64,000 nt of DNA. It comes from Candidatus Saccharicenans subterraneus (lineage in GTDB: Bacteria > Acidobacteriota > Aminicenantia > Aminicenantales > Saccharicenantaceae). The DNA lies in NCBI GenBank assembly GCA_003426165.1, contig QUAH01000004.1, forward strand, positions 131,501 to 195,500, given 5' to 3'. Both the position numbers and the translations under genes were made by a program. Below are positions 52,272-61,790 of the stretch, piece after piece (position 1 is the first letter of the stretch; every line of letters begins with the position of its first letter). The notes below the pieces were generated by a model. That model made no database searches. It was not told the DNA's origin and saw only the letters and a program-made list of their open reading frames with translations.

Positions 52272-52422
52272 ATTAGGGTTTAAGAAGCAGGGAAGTCCGT
52301 GAGAGGCGGACACAGCCCCCGCTACTGTAACTGGCGACGAATCCCTGATGCAGCCACTGCTCTCCGGAGTGGGAAGGCCAGGGAGGAGGAGGACCCGGGA
52401 GTCAGGATACCTGCCCTCAACC
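52272..52422 (+). promoter_or_regulatory. Cobalamin (B12) riboswitch
   Basis: GGGAAGTCCGTGAGAGGCGGACACAGCCCCCGCTACTGTAACTGGCGACGA...GCCACTG...GGGAAGGCCAGGGAGG...GGGAGTCAGGATACCTGCC; upstream of a TonB receptor. Confidence 0.94.
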
Positions 52423-52501
52423 CGGCAGCCTCTCTTTTCTTCGGGCGGAAGAAAAGAGGAGCGGCTCAGAAATTTTATCAAGCGGGGGGAAAGGAAGATG
52501 A

Positions 52502-54454
52502 ATGAAACGAAACCTTTCTGCCCGGTTACCCATCCTGCTTTCTCTTTTTCTCTGTCTTCTCAGCAACCTTTCAGCAGCGGCGCTGGCTGATGACGAAACC
52601 CAGCCGCCAAAAATCCAGCACGAGATAGTGGTCACGGCCACCCGCCTGGAAACCCCGGTCAAAGAAACCGCCTCGGCCATCAGCCTGGTCCAAGCTGAAA
52701 AGCTGCCACCGGGTGCCACCGTCAGGCCGGAGAGCGTTTTTGCGGGCCTCCCGGGCATCTTTTTCATCCAGACCGGCCTGGCCGGTGGGTCTGGTTCACT
52801 TTTTATCCGCGGCGCCAACTCGGAACATGCGGTCTTCATGATTGACGGACTGGAACTTAACGACCCGGTCTCCCCTTCCCGCTCTTTCAACTTCAACCTG
52901 TTTAACCTGGCTCTTATCGAACGGGTGGAAGTCCTGCGCGGACCGCAGAGCACTCTTTACGGCTCTGACGCCCTGGCCGGTGTGGTGAACATGGTCACGG
53001 CCGACCCCGAAAAGAACGAAGCCAGCCTTTCCGGCCTTTTCGGAACTTTCCGGACCGGGCAGGGAAATTTCAGGCTGGCCCGGGTCTGGCCAAACTTCTT
53101 TCTTCAGGCTGAATTCAACACCTTCACCACGGCCGGCATTTCCCAGGCCGGGAGCCGCTATCCGGGGAACAGCGAGGCCGATGGCTACAGCCAGCAGAGC
53201 CTGGCCCTTAAGATAAGCTACCGCTTCTCTCCGGACTTTCGCCTCAACTGGCAGACCCGCGGCCTGCTCGGCCGGGCCGAACTCGACACCTTCGGCGGAC
53301 CTTACGGAGATGACCCCAACTCTCTCCAGAAATCCCGCTTCCTCTTTAACCGCCTGGAGCTCGACGGTTTTTTTCTCGGCCATCGCTGGCAGCAAAAACT
53401 GGTCTTCGGCCTGGAAGCCGGGCGCCGGGAAAATGACAACCCGGCCGATACGGCCCACCCGGACGAAGGAGATTCAGCCCTTTACCGGAGCCGGCTCTTC
53501 AAGATTGACTGGCAGAACAATTTCTTCCTGGCTCCGAACCATACCCTCGTTTTCGGGGTCGATTTCCGCCAGGAACAGGGCAGCTCCTCTTATCTCTATT
53601 TCAGCCCCTGGGGAAACTACGAAAGTAGCTTCCCGCAGAAAACCGCCTCCCTGCTTGGCCTCTATCTCCAGGACCAGTGGAAACCCTGGAAGAGGCTGTC
53701 TCTGACCGCGGGCCTTCGCTCTGACCATCACCGGCGTTTTGGCCGCGCCCTGACCTTCAGGGCGGCAGCCTGCCTGGACCTGCCTGAAATCGGGGCCAGG
53801 CTGAAAAGCACCGTGGGCAGCGGCTTCAAGGCCCCTTCTCTCTACCAGCTCTTCGCCCCGGCGGATTATTATGGACCGGTCGGCAACCCTGACCTTCAAC
53901 CGGAAAGAAACCTGGGCTGGGATGCCGGGATTGAGAAGGAATTCGGCAACAGCCTGGCCCTCTCTCTCACCTATTTTGAAACCCGTTACCGCAACCTGAT
54001 CCAATTCTACTTTGGCTCTGGCTACCAGAATGTCGGCCGGGCTATAAGCCGCGGTCTGGAAGCCTCACTGGAAGCCAGGTTATTTAAGAATGGAAACATC
54101 AGCGCCGGCTGGACTCATCTCAGCTCCCGGGACCTGGACACTGGCAGCCCGCTCCTTCGCCGGCCGGAGGACAGCTTCAATGTTAGCTTTAACCTATCCC
54201 ATAAATCAATAAGCCTGGCGGCCGAGCTGAACTATATCGGTTCCCGGCTGGACGTGGACTATTCTTCCTATCCGCCGCAGACTGTAAAGCTCAAAGCGGC
54301 CACCATCGCCAACCTGCTTTTAAGCTATGACCTCAAAGAACCCCTGACCCTTTTCCTCCACGTCCAGAACCTTTTTAATACCCGCTACGAGCTCGTTTAT
54401 GGCTACGGTTCGCCGGGCACTACAATTTCCACCGGATTTAAATTAAAATTGTGA
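52502..54454 (+). CDS. btuB: TonB-dependent vitamin B12 receptor BtuB-like
   Basis: HEIVVTATRLETPVKETASAISLV TonB box/plug; RVEVLRGPQSTLYGSDALAGVVNMVT; riboswitch upstream. Confidence 0.92.
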   Translation: MKRNLSARLPILLSLFLCLLSNLSAAALADDETQPPKIQHEIVVTATRLETPVKETASAISLVQAEKLPPGATVRPESVFAGLPGIFFIQTGLAGGSGSLFIRGANSEHAVFMIDGLELNDPVSPSRSFNFNLFNLALIERVEVLRGPQSTLYGSDALAGVVNMVTADPEKNEASLSGLFGTFRTGQGNFRLARVWPNFFLQAEFNTFTTAGISQAGSRYPGNSEADGYSQQSLALKISYRFSPDFRLNWQTRGLLGRAELDTFGGPYGDDPNSLQKSRFLFNRLELDGFFLGHRWQQKLVFGLEAGRRENDNPADTAHPDEGDSALYRSRLFKIDWQNNFFLAPNHTLVFGVDFRQEQGSSSYLYFSPWGNYESSFPQKTASLLGLYLQDQWKPWKRLSLTAGLRSDHHRRFGRALTFRAAACLDLPEIGARLKSTVGSGFKAPSLYQLFAPADYYGPVGNPDLQPERNLGWDAGIEKEFGNSLALSLTYFETRYRNLIQFYFGSGYQNVGRAISRGLEASLEARLFKNGNISAGWTHLSSRDLDTGSPLLRRPEDSFNVSFNLSHKSISLAAELNYIGSRLDVDYSSYPPQTVKLKAATIANLLLSYDLKEPLTLFLHVQNLFNTRYELVYGYGSPGTTISTGFKLKL

Positions 54455-54539
54455 TTGCCCTTTACGGTTTTCTGCCCCGAAGCAGCCTGCGAGGGAACTT
54501 TTAATCTTTTAGCTGAGCGAATGATTCCGGAGTCCCGAG

Positions 54540-57227
54540 ATGGAAGAACTGGAAACCCTGGATAAGATATTCAAGCCGCAGCGAATCGCCCTGGTCGGGG
54601 TCACCCCCAACCCCAAGAGCGTCGGCGGCAAGATCCTGTCCAACCTGATTACCGGAGGCTACCGCGGCGTGGTCTACCCGGTGAACCCCACGGTGGAAGC
54701 GGTCATGGGCATTCCCTGTTTTACCGGCGTGGCCAGCCTGCCCCGCACCCCCGACCTGGCAGTCATCTGCACTCCTGCTCCCCAGGTGCCCAGAATCGTG
54801 GCCGAATGCGGCCAGGCCGGAATCACGGGCATAATCATCATCTCGGCCGGCTTCCGTGAAACCGGGCCAGAAGGCCGGGCCCTGGAAGAGCAGATCCTGG
54901 CCGAGAAGAAAAAATACCCAGGAATGCGCATCCTGGGGCCCAACTGCCTGGGTGTCATCTCGCCCGGTCTCAACCTCAACGCCAGCTTTGCTGCTGACAT
55001 GCCGCTCAACGGGCACATTGCTTTTATTTCCCAGTCGGGAGCCCTGTGCACCTCCATTCTTGACTGGTCGCTGGAAGAAAAAATCGGCTTTTCCTATTTT
55101 GTGTCCATCGGCAATGCCCTGGATATAGACTTCGGCGACCTCATCGATTACTTCGGCGAGGACGAAAACACCAGGTCCATCCTGATGTACATAGAATCCA
55201 TCTCCAACCCCAGGCGCTTCATGTCGGCGGCCCGGGCCTACGCCCGGACCAAGCCCATCATCGCCTACAAGGCCGGCCGTTTCCCGGAATCGGCCGAGGC
55301 CGCCTCTTCCCACACCGGGGCCATGGCCGCCGAAGACGCCATCTACGAGGCTGCCTTCCAGCGGGCCGGGATGGCCAGGGTGTTTGAAATCGGCGAGATG
55401 TTCGACGTGGCCGAGCTGATCGGTCGCCACAAGATACCCAAGGGCCCGCGGCTGGCCATCGTCACCAACGCCGGTGGTCCCGGGGTCATGGCCTCCGACG
55501 CCCTGATCGAGGCCGGCGGCCGGCTGGCCGAGCTCAGCCTGCAGACCGTTGAATTCCTTGACCAGAACCTGCCCCCGGCCTGGTCGCACCGCAACCCGGT
55601 CGATGTCCTGGGAGACGCCAAGAGCAAGACCGTGGCCAAGGCTGTCAATGCCGTGCTCCAGGACGAGGGCGTGGATGCGGTTCTGCTGATCATAACTCCC
55701 CAGGCCATGACCAACCCGCCCGGAATCGCCAAGGAACTCATACCCATAGCCGCCGAAGCTAAAAAACCCGTCCTGGCCGCCTTCCTGGGCGGGCCCAGCA
55801 TGCGCGAGGGCAACCGCCTTCTCAACGAGGCCGGAATTCCCACCTACGGCACGCCGGAACAGGCGGTCCGGGCCTTCATGATCCTGGTTAACTATGCCCG
55901 AAACCTGGAAAACCTCTACGAAACGCCGCGGGAGATTTCGGTGGAATTTCCGGTGGAAAGGGAGAAAATCCGCGAGAAGGTGCTTCCCTGGCTGACCGAG
56001 GGGCCTGAAGTCCTGAGCGAAGAAACTTCCAAGAAAATCATCGATGCCTACGGCATTCCCACCACCCTGCCCCGCCTGGCCAGGACCAGTGAAGAGGCGG
56101 TCAAACTCAGCCGGGAAATCGGCTACCCCGTGGTTCTCAAAATCCACTCTCCAGACATCACCCACAAGACCGATGTCGGCGGTGTGGTCCTGGACCTCGA
56201 AGACGACCACATGGTGGAAGCCGCCTACGACCGGATGATGCACACGGTCAGAGAAAGGATGCCGGAGGCCCGGATTGAAGGCGTGGTCGTCCAGAAGATG
56301 GTCAAGGCCCGGGATGCCCTGGAAATGATCATCGGCAGCAAGAAGGACCCGACCTTCGGCGCGGTGATCATGGTCGGGCTGGGCGGAACGGCGGCCGAAG
56401 TCCTCAAGGACCGGTCCATCTGCTTTCCGCCGCTCAACGAGCGCCTGGCCCGGAGGGCCCTGGAGCAGCTCAAGAGCTGGCCGCTGCTCAGGGGTTACCG
56501 CGGGAGGCCTCCGGCCAACATCGACCGGCTGATTGAAATCATCATCAGGTTTTCTTACCTGGTGGCCGATTACCCGGAAATCAAGGAAATCGACATCAAC
56601 CCGCTCCTGGTCAGCCCGGAAGAGGTGGTGGCCCTGGATGCCCGGATAATCGCCGACCGGACCGTGGCGCCGGAACTGGTTCAGCCCTACCAGCACCTGG
56701 TGCTCCGGCCCTACCCGGAGGAGTTCATCAGGAAGGCCAGGATGCGCGACGGCACCGAAATCACTCTCCGGCCAATCCGCCCCGAAGACGAACCGCTCTG
56801 GTTTGAGCTTCTCGGGAGCTGTTCCAGGGAAACCATCTACTCGCGCTTCCGCTACTTCTTCTTCTGGCAGTCGCACGAGGTGGCTTCCCGCTATTGCTAC
56901 ATCGATTACGACCGGGAGATGGCCATCGTGGCCGAGCTCCAGGATGGCCAGAAACGCCGCATCCTGGGTGTCGGCCGCCTGACCGCCGACCCGACCCGGA
57001 CGGTGGCCGAGTACGCGGTCCTGGTCCAGGACGACTGGCAGAACCGGGGACTGGGCGGAATCCTCACCGATTACTGCACCGAAATCGCCCGGGCCTGGGG
57101 GGTCAAAAAGATTATCGCCTACACCACGACCGATAATCCCCGGATGATTGCCGTTTTCAAGAAGCGCGATTTCGAAATCCGCCAGGACCCGCAATCCACC
57201 CTGGTGGAAATCCAGAAAGCCCTTTAG
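54540..57227 (+). CDS. NDP-forming acyl-CoA synthetase (alpha+beta fused) with C-terminal GNAT domain
   Basis: IALVGVTPNPKSVGGKILSNL; EAASSHTGAMAAEDAIYEAAFQRAG; ATP-grasp (PVVLKIHSPDITHKTDVGGVVLDL); GNAT VLVQDDWQNRGLGGILTDYC. Confidence 0.93.
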   Translation: MEELETLDKIFKPQRIALVGVTPNPKSVGGKILSNLITGGYRGVVYPVNPTVEAVMGIPCFTGVASLPRTPDLAVICTPAPQVPRIVAECGQAGITGIIIISAGFRETGPEGRALEEQILAEKKKYPGMRILGPNCLGVISPGLNLNASFAADMPLNGHIAFISQSGALCTSILDWSLEEKIGFSYFVSIGNALDIDFGDLIDYFGEDENTRSILMYIESISNPRRFMSAARAYARTKPIIAYKAGRFPESAEAASSHTGAMAAEDAIYEAAFQRAGMARVFEIGEMFDVAELIGRHKIPKGPRLAIVTNAGGPGVMASDALIEAGGRLAELSLQTVEFLDQNLPPAWSHRNPVDVLGDAKSKTVAKAVNAVLQDEGVDAVLLIITPQAMTNPPGIAKELIPIAAEAKKPVLAAFLGGPSMREGNRLLNEAGIPTYGTPEQAVRAFMILVNYARNLENLYETPREISVEFPVEREKIREKVLPWLTEGPEVLSEETSKKIIDAYGIPTTLPRLARTSEEAVKLSREIGYPVVLKIHSPDITHKTDVGGVVLDLEDDHMVEAAYDRMMHTVRERMPEARIEGVVVQKMVKARDALEMIIGSKKDPTFGAVIMVGLGGTAAEVLKDRSICFPPLNERLARRALEQLKSWPLLRGYRGRPPANIDRLIEIIIRFSYLVADYPEIKEIDINPLLVSPEEVVALDARIIADRTVAPELVQPYQHLVLRPYPEEFIRKARMRDGTEITLRPIRPEDEPLWFELLGSCSRETIYSRFRYFFFWQSHEVASRYCYIDYDREMAIVAELQDGQKRRILGVGRLTADPTRTVAEYAVLVQDDWQNRGLGGILTDYCTEIARAWGVKKIIAYTTTDNPRMIAVFKKRDFEIRQDPQSTLVEIQKAL

Positions 57228-57294
57228 GAAGCGCGACTCTCCCGGCCGCAGAGCATGGACTGCGCCACGGCAATTTGCTATAAATACAAGCATT

Positions 57295-58560
57295 ATGGGT
57301 AAGACAAATTCGAATAAATCAATTAGTCCGAAAGTCGCGGTAATTCTATGCCTCTTTTTTTTCATGCTGGACGCTTCAGGCCTGCGGGCCCAGGGCAGAG
57401 ATGATGATAAGATTACCCTGAGCCTCAGCGGTTTCATCAAGACCGATGTCCTGTATGATACCCGCCAGACCACGAGCATCAGGGAAGGGCATTTTCTCCT
57501 TTACCCCAAGGACCGGGCGCTGGATCCCGAGGGAAACGACCTTAATGCCCAGGACACCTTTCACATCCTGTCCATCCAGACCAGGCTGGCCCTGAAGATA
57601 ACCGGACCAAAGGCCCTCGGCGCCAGGCCCACCGGGTATATCGAGGGAGAATTCTTCGGCCATTCTGAGGCGGACATCAACGGCTTCAGGCTGAGGCATG
57701 CCTACCTGAAGCTGAACTGGGAAAAAGCCGAGCTGATAGTGGGGCAGTTCTGGCACCCGATGTTTATAACCGAGAGTTTTCCCGAAGTCGTGTCCTTCAA
57801 CACCGGCGCTCCCTTCGAACCTTTCTCGCGGGCCCCACAGGTTCGCTTCACCTGGACGGAAAAGAAGCTTTCGTTATCTTTAACCGCGCTTTCCCAGCGA
57901 GACTTTGCCTCAACCGGCCCGGACGGAGTGAGCACTGTCTATTTTCGAAACGCCGCTTTTCCCGAACTGGACTTCAAGGCCGCCTGCGCCGGCAGGGATT
58001 TCCTGGTGGGAGCCGGTGTAAACTCGCTCCGGCTTGTTCCGCGCCTGGCCACTTCAACCGGCTATGAATCCGGCGAATCGGTGACCTCAAGCGCGGCTTA
58101 CGTTTTCGGGCGATATAAGACCCGGCCGCTGACCATCAAGGCCCAGGCCGTCTACGGCGGAAATCTCCATCACCTGACCATGCTCGGGGGCTATGCCGTC
58201 ACGGAAATCGGAGACCCGCCGACACTCAGATGGCAGTACACTCCGGTTAACACCGGCTCGGCCTGGATAGAGCTTCAGACCAATGGGAGTAAGTGGCAGG
58301 CTGGGATTTTCGGCGGCTACAGCAAGAACTACGGCGCGCGCCAGGACATCGTCGGCTCAATTTACAGCCGCGGCGATACCATAGATCATCTCTTCCGCCT
58401 CGCCCCGCGAGTTATCTTTAATGCCGGGAAGGTGCGCCTGGCCCAGGAAATCGAGCTGACCTCGGCCGCTTATGGCCCGCGCGACGTGCGGGGACGGGTC
58501 AGTCCCGAGCGAACCGTGACCAACCTGCGCCTGCTCCTGGCCGCCTATTACTTTTTCTGA
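57295..58560 (+). CDS. DcaP/porin-like outer-membrane beta-barrel protein
   Basis: Signal peptide after ATG 57295; LSLSGFIKTDVLYDTRQ; INGFRLRHAYLKLNWEKAELIVGQFWHPMF; C-terminal aromatic LLLAAYYFF. Confidence 0.8.
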   Translation: MGKTNSNKSISPKVAVILCLFFFMLDASGLRAQGRDDDKITLSLSGFIKTDVLYDTRQTTSIREGHFLLYPKDRALDPEGNDLNAQDTFHILSIQTRLALKITGPKALGARPTGYIEGEFFGHSEADINGFRLRHAYLKLNWEKAELIVGQFWHPMFITESFPEVVSFNTGAPFEPFSRAPQVRFTWTEKKLSLSLTALSQRDFASTGPDGVSTVYFRNAAFPELDFKAACAGRDFLVGAGVNSLRLVPRLATSTGYESGESVTSSAAYVFGRYKTRPLTIKAQAVYGGNLHHLTMLGGYAVTEIGDPPTLRWQYTPVNTGSAWIELQTNGSKWQAGIFGGYSKNYGARQDIVGSIYSRGDTIDHLFRLAPRVIFNAGKVRLAQEIELTSAAYGPRDVRGRVSPERTVTNLRLLLAAYYFF

Positions 58561-58661
58561 AGTGTGGCCATTCCCTGTTATTTCCCCGCGCAGGTAGTCC
58601 TGATAGCCAATCAAAGACCCGGGCCCTTCCCTGCTGAAGACGATGTCATTGTCGAAGGCCG

Positions 58662-59528
58662 TCAGATAACCTTAATACGCCTTACGATATCCAGAAAAAA
58701 TTCTCGTGACCAGACTTCCAAGGCAGCCGGATTGCTGACGAAGGGCTCCACCTCCCTCTTTATTTGCTCCACATCCACCGATTTTACCCTGCCAATCAGC
58801 AATTCTCGAAAAGTGCTCTCGTCCAGGGGACTTGATCCCTTCCAGTGACCGGTCTGGCGCATCCTCTGCTCTAAATGCGATAATCTCAACTCTGGGTGAT
58901 GAGCGGTAAACCAGACCAGGTCATACCAGTCCCGGCCCTTGAGCCGGCTTTTCCATTGACGGCAGAGAACCGCGTGCATCTTGCCCGCGAACATGTCCGG
59001 CAGGGTAAAGGTCCTTACGGAAAACGGAATCGGTTTTAGAAGATAACGCATCTCAGTTGAGAATCCGGGCGGCGGGGTCACGTCGACCTCGAGCTTAATT
59101 TTTAGCACCTGGTTAGGCGGGATCTGCTTAACAAGTTCAGGCTTAATTCCCACAGAGATCATCTGCTCACGGGTATCGGTTTTAAGAAAGGCCGACTGAA
59201 CGGTTGTTTTCTCCTTTTTTGTTTTGCTTTCAACTTCAACAGAAAACCCAAAGGAAAGCAGCTCCCGCTTCAGGGCCTGGCCATAATCGGCCAGGCAGAA
59301 AGCCGGGTCCGCCTCGAGGAGGGAGAAATCCAGGTCCTCGGAAAACCGGTCGATCCCATAAATTATCCTCAGGGCCGATCCCCCATAAAACGCGGCCCTT
59401 TCAAAAAACTTGCTTCTCCACAGCCCGAGAAGGGCCACCTGTTGAATTATTTCGCGCAAGGCCCAGAGCGAATCGCCCGGGGATTTAATTTCATATTCCC
59501 CCAGCATTTGCCTGACGGCTTCATTCAT
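58662..59528 (-). CDS. AbiEii/AbiGii-type nucleotidyltransferase toxin
   Basis: FYGGSALRIIYGIDRFSEDLDFSLLEAD (GGxxLR...DxDF nucleotidyltransferase signature); MFAGKMHAVLCRQWKSRLKGRDWYDLVWF. Confidence 0.93.
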   Translation of the reverse strand: MNEAVRQMLGEYEIKSPGDSLWALREIIQQVALLGLWRSKFFERAAFYGGSALRIIYGIDRFSEDLDFSLLEADPAFCLADYGQALKRELLSFGFSVEVESKTKKEKTTVQSAFLKTDTREQMISVGIKPELVKQIPPNQVLKIKLEVDVTPPPGFSTEMRYLLKPIPFSVRTFTLPDMFAGKMHAVLCRQWKSRLKGRDWYDLVWFTAHHPELRLSHLEQRMRQTGHWKGSSPLDESTFRELLIGRVKSVDVEQIKREVEPFVSNPAALEVWSREFFLDIVRRIKVI

Positions 59529-59529
59529 T

Positions 59530-60183
59530 TTATTTCTCCCGGTTCGCGGCCAGTTTTTTTACCATGGCAGCCAGGTACCTAAGCTTGCGGGAACGATACC
59601 CGGCGGCAAATTCTTCAAGTTTGGCCACTGAGAAAGAACGCAGCGCCTCCAGATCTATTCTCAAATCTTCCTCGAGAAAACGAGCGACTTCCCTGGTTGA
59701 ATTGAAGGCGAGCCCGCGCAGGGAAGCGACCTTATCAGCCAGGGCCTTCTCGGGAATGGCAATTAGATAGGCCTGGTTATTATCGGCCTCAACCCTGGTC
59801 AGGCCATTTATGTAAGCACCATGCGGTATCTGTCTGTAAGTGAAAAGACCAACCGGCGTGGCAAATCGGCGAGACCGATTGGGGGTAACCGAGGTCAGGA
59901 CTTCAACCTTTTCCGGTATGAGGCCGTAATAGGCCAGGGCATAATCAAGAGAGAGATAGGATGGGCCATATATAAGGTTGGCCAGCAGTTCCCTGGAATA
60001 GGCATGCTTACGATACTTTTCGCCAAATACGTAAAGCCCCTTCTTAACCCTTATAATTATCCCGCTCCTCAGCAGTTCTGTAATCTTATCCCTGGGAGAT
60101 GACAGGCTGCCGAGCGTACTGGTTAGAGTCTGGTAGTCAAATATTTCAGTCTGAATTCGGCTTCGCAGCTCAAGCGCGTTCAT
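59530..60183 (-). CDS. AbiEi-type antitoxin (winged-helix transcriptional regulator)
   Basis: LIRVKKGLYVFG-type motif (IIIRVKKGLYVFGEKYRK), YLSLDYALAYYGLIPE, TSVTPNRSRRFATPVGLFTYRQIP; directly upstream of the toxin gene. Confidence 0.9.
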   Translation of the reverse strand: MNALELRSRIQTEIFDYQTLTSTLGSLSSPRDKITELLRSGIIIRVKKGLYVFGEKYRKHAYSRELLANLIYGPSYLSLDYALAYYGLIPEKVEVLTSVTPNRSRRFATPVGLFTYRQIPHGAYINGLTRVEADNNQAYLIAIPEKALADKVASLRGLAFNSTREVARFLEEDLRIDLEALRSFSVAKLEEFAAGYRSRKLRYLAAMVKKLAANREK

Positions 60184-60189
60184 GTTTCT

Positions 60190-60224
60190 GCATAGTATGT
60201 CGACTATTTATCGACATACTATGC
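60190..60224. promoter_or_regulatory. Perfect 14-bp inverted repeat (7-nt spacer), putative AbiEi operator
   Basis: GCATAGTATGTCGA-CTATTTA-TCGACATACTATGC, 6 nt upstream of the abiEi start codon. Confidence 0.85.
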
Positions 60225-60244
60225 TTATTTATGCAATTTGTCAA
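60216..60244 (-). promoter_or_regulatory. Predicted abiE promoter
   Basis: Minus strand TTGACA (60239-60244), 17-nt spacer, TAGTAT (60216-60221) inside the inverted repeat arm. Confidence 0.75.
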
Positions 60245-60265
60245 GCACGATTATATTGTTCTGGC

Positions 60266-60532
60266 CTATTTATTCTGGCTTAAAATTGCCGGCCCTTCCT
60301 GTACATCTTTCAGGGCCACTGACGGCGATAAAAAGCGCCAGCAAGCATATTTAGTTGTTATATCCAGAACCACCCGGGTGGAGTTAACCTGGTCGGTGGT
60401 GTAGTAGTAATACTTGCCCGAAGCCGGCTGGTACTCAGCCACCATCTTCGCCCCTATGTAGACATACTCACGCAGGCAATTCCCATATCCATCATGCCAA
60501 GCAAGCAATTGCCCATCTTCATCATAAGGCAA
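60266..60532 (-). pseudogene. Fragment of RHS-repeat protein
   Basis: YGNCLREYVYIGAKMVAEYQPASGKYYYYTTDQVNSTRVVLD resembles the RHS core (Y-DHLGSTR-V-D) but lacks the rest of the gene on both sides. Confidence 0.65.
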
Positions 60533-60742
60533 CCTGGTAACATTAATTTTAAGCTACTCTAACATTGATTAAAATATCAAGAGGCCATCACTGCAACTCG
60601 TTTTTTAGACGAATTAATCTCCTGGCCAGGCGCCAGTCTAAATAAATGTATAGAATCACCATTGCGGTTAATACAGGATAAGCAATATAAATGTTTCCGC
60701 TTTCCTCATACTTGAACCTGAAAAAATACGCAACGACTACCC

Positions 60743-61087
60743 CTAAAAAATGATAAACAAGAGTAAAAACAGGAAAGCGTTTATTCTTCTTTGCCAGCCT
60801 GGAATTAATACCACCAGGCTAATTAGATAAATTAGCATTAACGCCCCAACGAAAAGAATATAGACGATCGAATAGATAAATAAAAAATCTATATTTATGA
60901 TTCTCCCCAGATAGGGCGTTAGAAAGAAAAGGAAACTACCCCAGGAAAAGAAAATACTCATGGGGACAGCTGAACCAGACGAATCCATCATGAAAGCGAG
61001 TGATAAAAAATAGCCCAGAGAAAAATAAACCAAGAAGCATAAAAGCCGACTTAACCAATAACTTGATAATTTATCTTTCATTATCAT
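60743..61087 (-). CDS. Small multi-TM hypothetical membrane protein
   Basis: 114-aa ORF with several hydrophobic helices in an AT-rich accessory stretch. Confidence 0.5.
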   Translation of the reverse strand: MIMKDKLSSYWLSRLLCFLVYFSLGYFLSLAFMMDSSGSAVPMSIFFSWGSFLFFLTPYLGRIINIDFLFIYSIVYILFVGALMLIYLISLVVLIPGWQRRINAFLFLLLFIIF

Positions 61088-61158
61088 CCCCCGAATAAAT
61101 CATAATCCGCGGAATGCACCACATCGCCCAGGGCTTTCAACTTTGACCTCGCCAAATG

Positions 61159-61695
61159 CTACTTTAACCAGTTATTTAAATCCTCCGCTAAGACGTTAAG
61201 GTTCTTTTGTGCTTCTTTTTTCGCGAGCAAAAAATCGAGAAAAAGATACACGGAGACAACAACTGCGCCGATAATAGCGATCGCGGCAGAAAAATTATCA
61301 ATTCCCATGGGAGCTAATAGGCTGAGACCCACACCCGCAAAGTGAATCAAAAAAACATTCACCGGAAATTTGGCCTTCCCCCGCCTGGCCTGTTTCGTAT
61401 TAATATTGATAACAATGGCATAATAAATCAAGCCTAAAACCGCAAGAGAAGCAACAAAAAAGGTCCAGGATATTTTTGAATATATATTCCCTTTTATCAG
61501 CTGAGAGAATGCCATCCCTGTTAAGAGTAACAACTTGGTAGCCACGCTTGCCCAAGAAAAAACCACATCTGCCGGTAGAATTGAGTACCCTAAGAATCCC
61601 CCATAAGATATCAGCAGAGATACGGAAACAATAATTAAATACAGACTTATTCTCGCTAAGAAAACACCCCGAAGGCAAAGAAATTGCCTTATCAT
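61159..61695 (-). CDS. Multi-TM hypothetical membrane protein
   Basis: 178-aa ORF, about 5 hydrophobic segments. Confidence 0.55.
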   Translation of the reverse strand: MIRQFLCLRGVFLARISLYLIIVSVSLLISYGGFLGYSILPADVVFSWASVATKLLLLTGMAFSQLIKGNIYSKISWTFFVASLAVLGLIYYAIVININTKQARRGKAKFPVNVFLIHFAGVGLSLLAPMGIDNFSAAIAIIGAVVVSVYLFLDFLLAKKEAQKNLNVLAEDLNNWLK

Positions 61696-61790
61696 CTTAT
61701 ATAATTAAAAAGTGATCACCCGCCCTTAGCGCCCTGCTCATCGCAGGATATTTTCAACTGTCAATTCAACAGTAATGCTATCCGGAATAC

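Noticed and set aside
54501-57479. 992-aa ORF on the minus strand (longest ORF in the track)
   Set aside because: Exactly antisense to the clearly coding acyl-CoA ligase-GNAT gene; G/H/D/V-rich low-quality composition with no recognisable domain. Typical shadow ORF in high-GC DNA.
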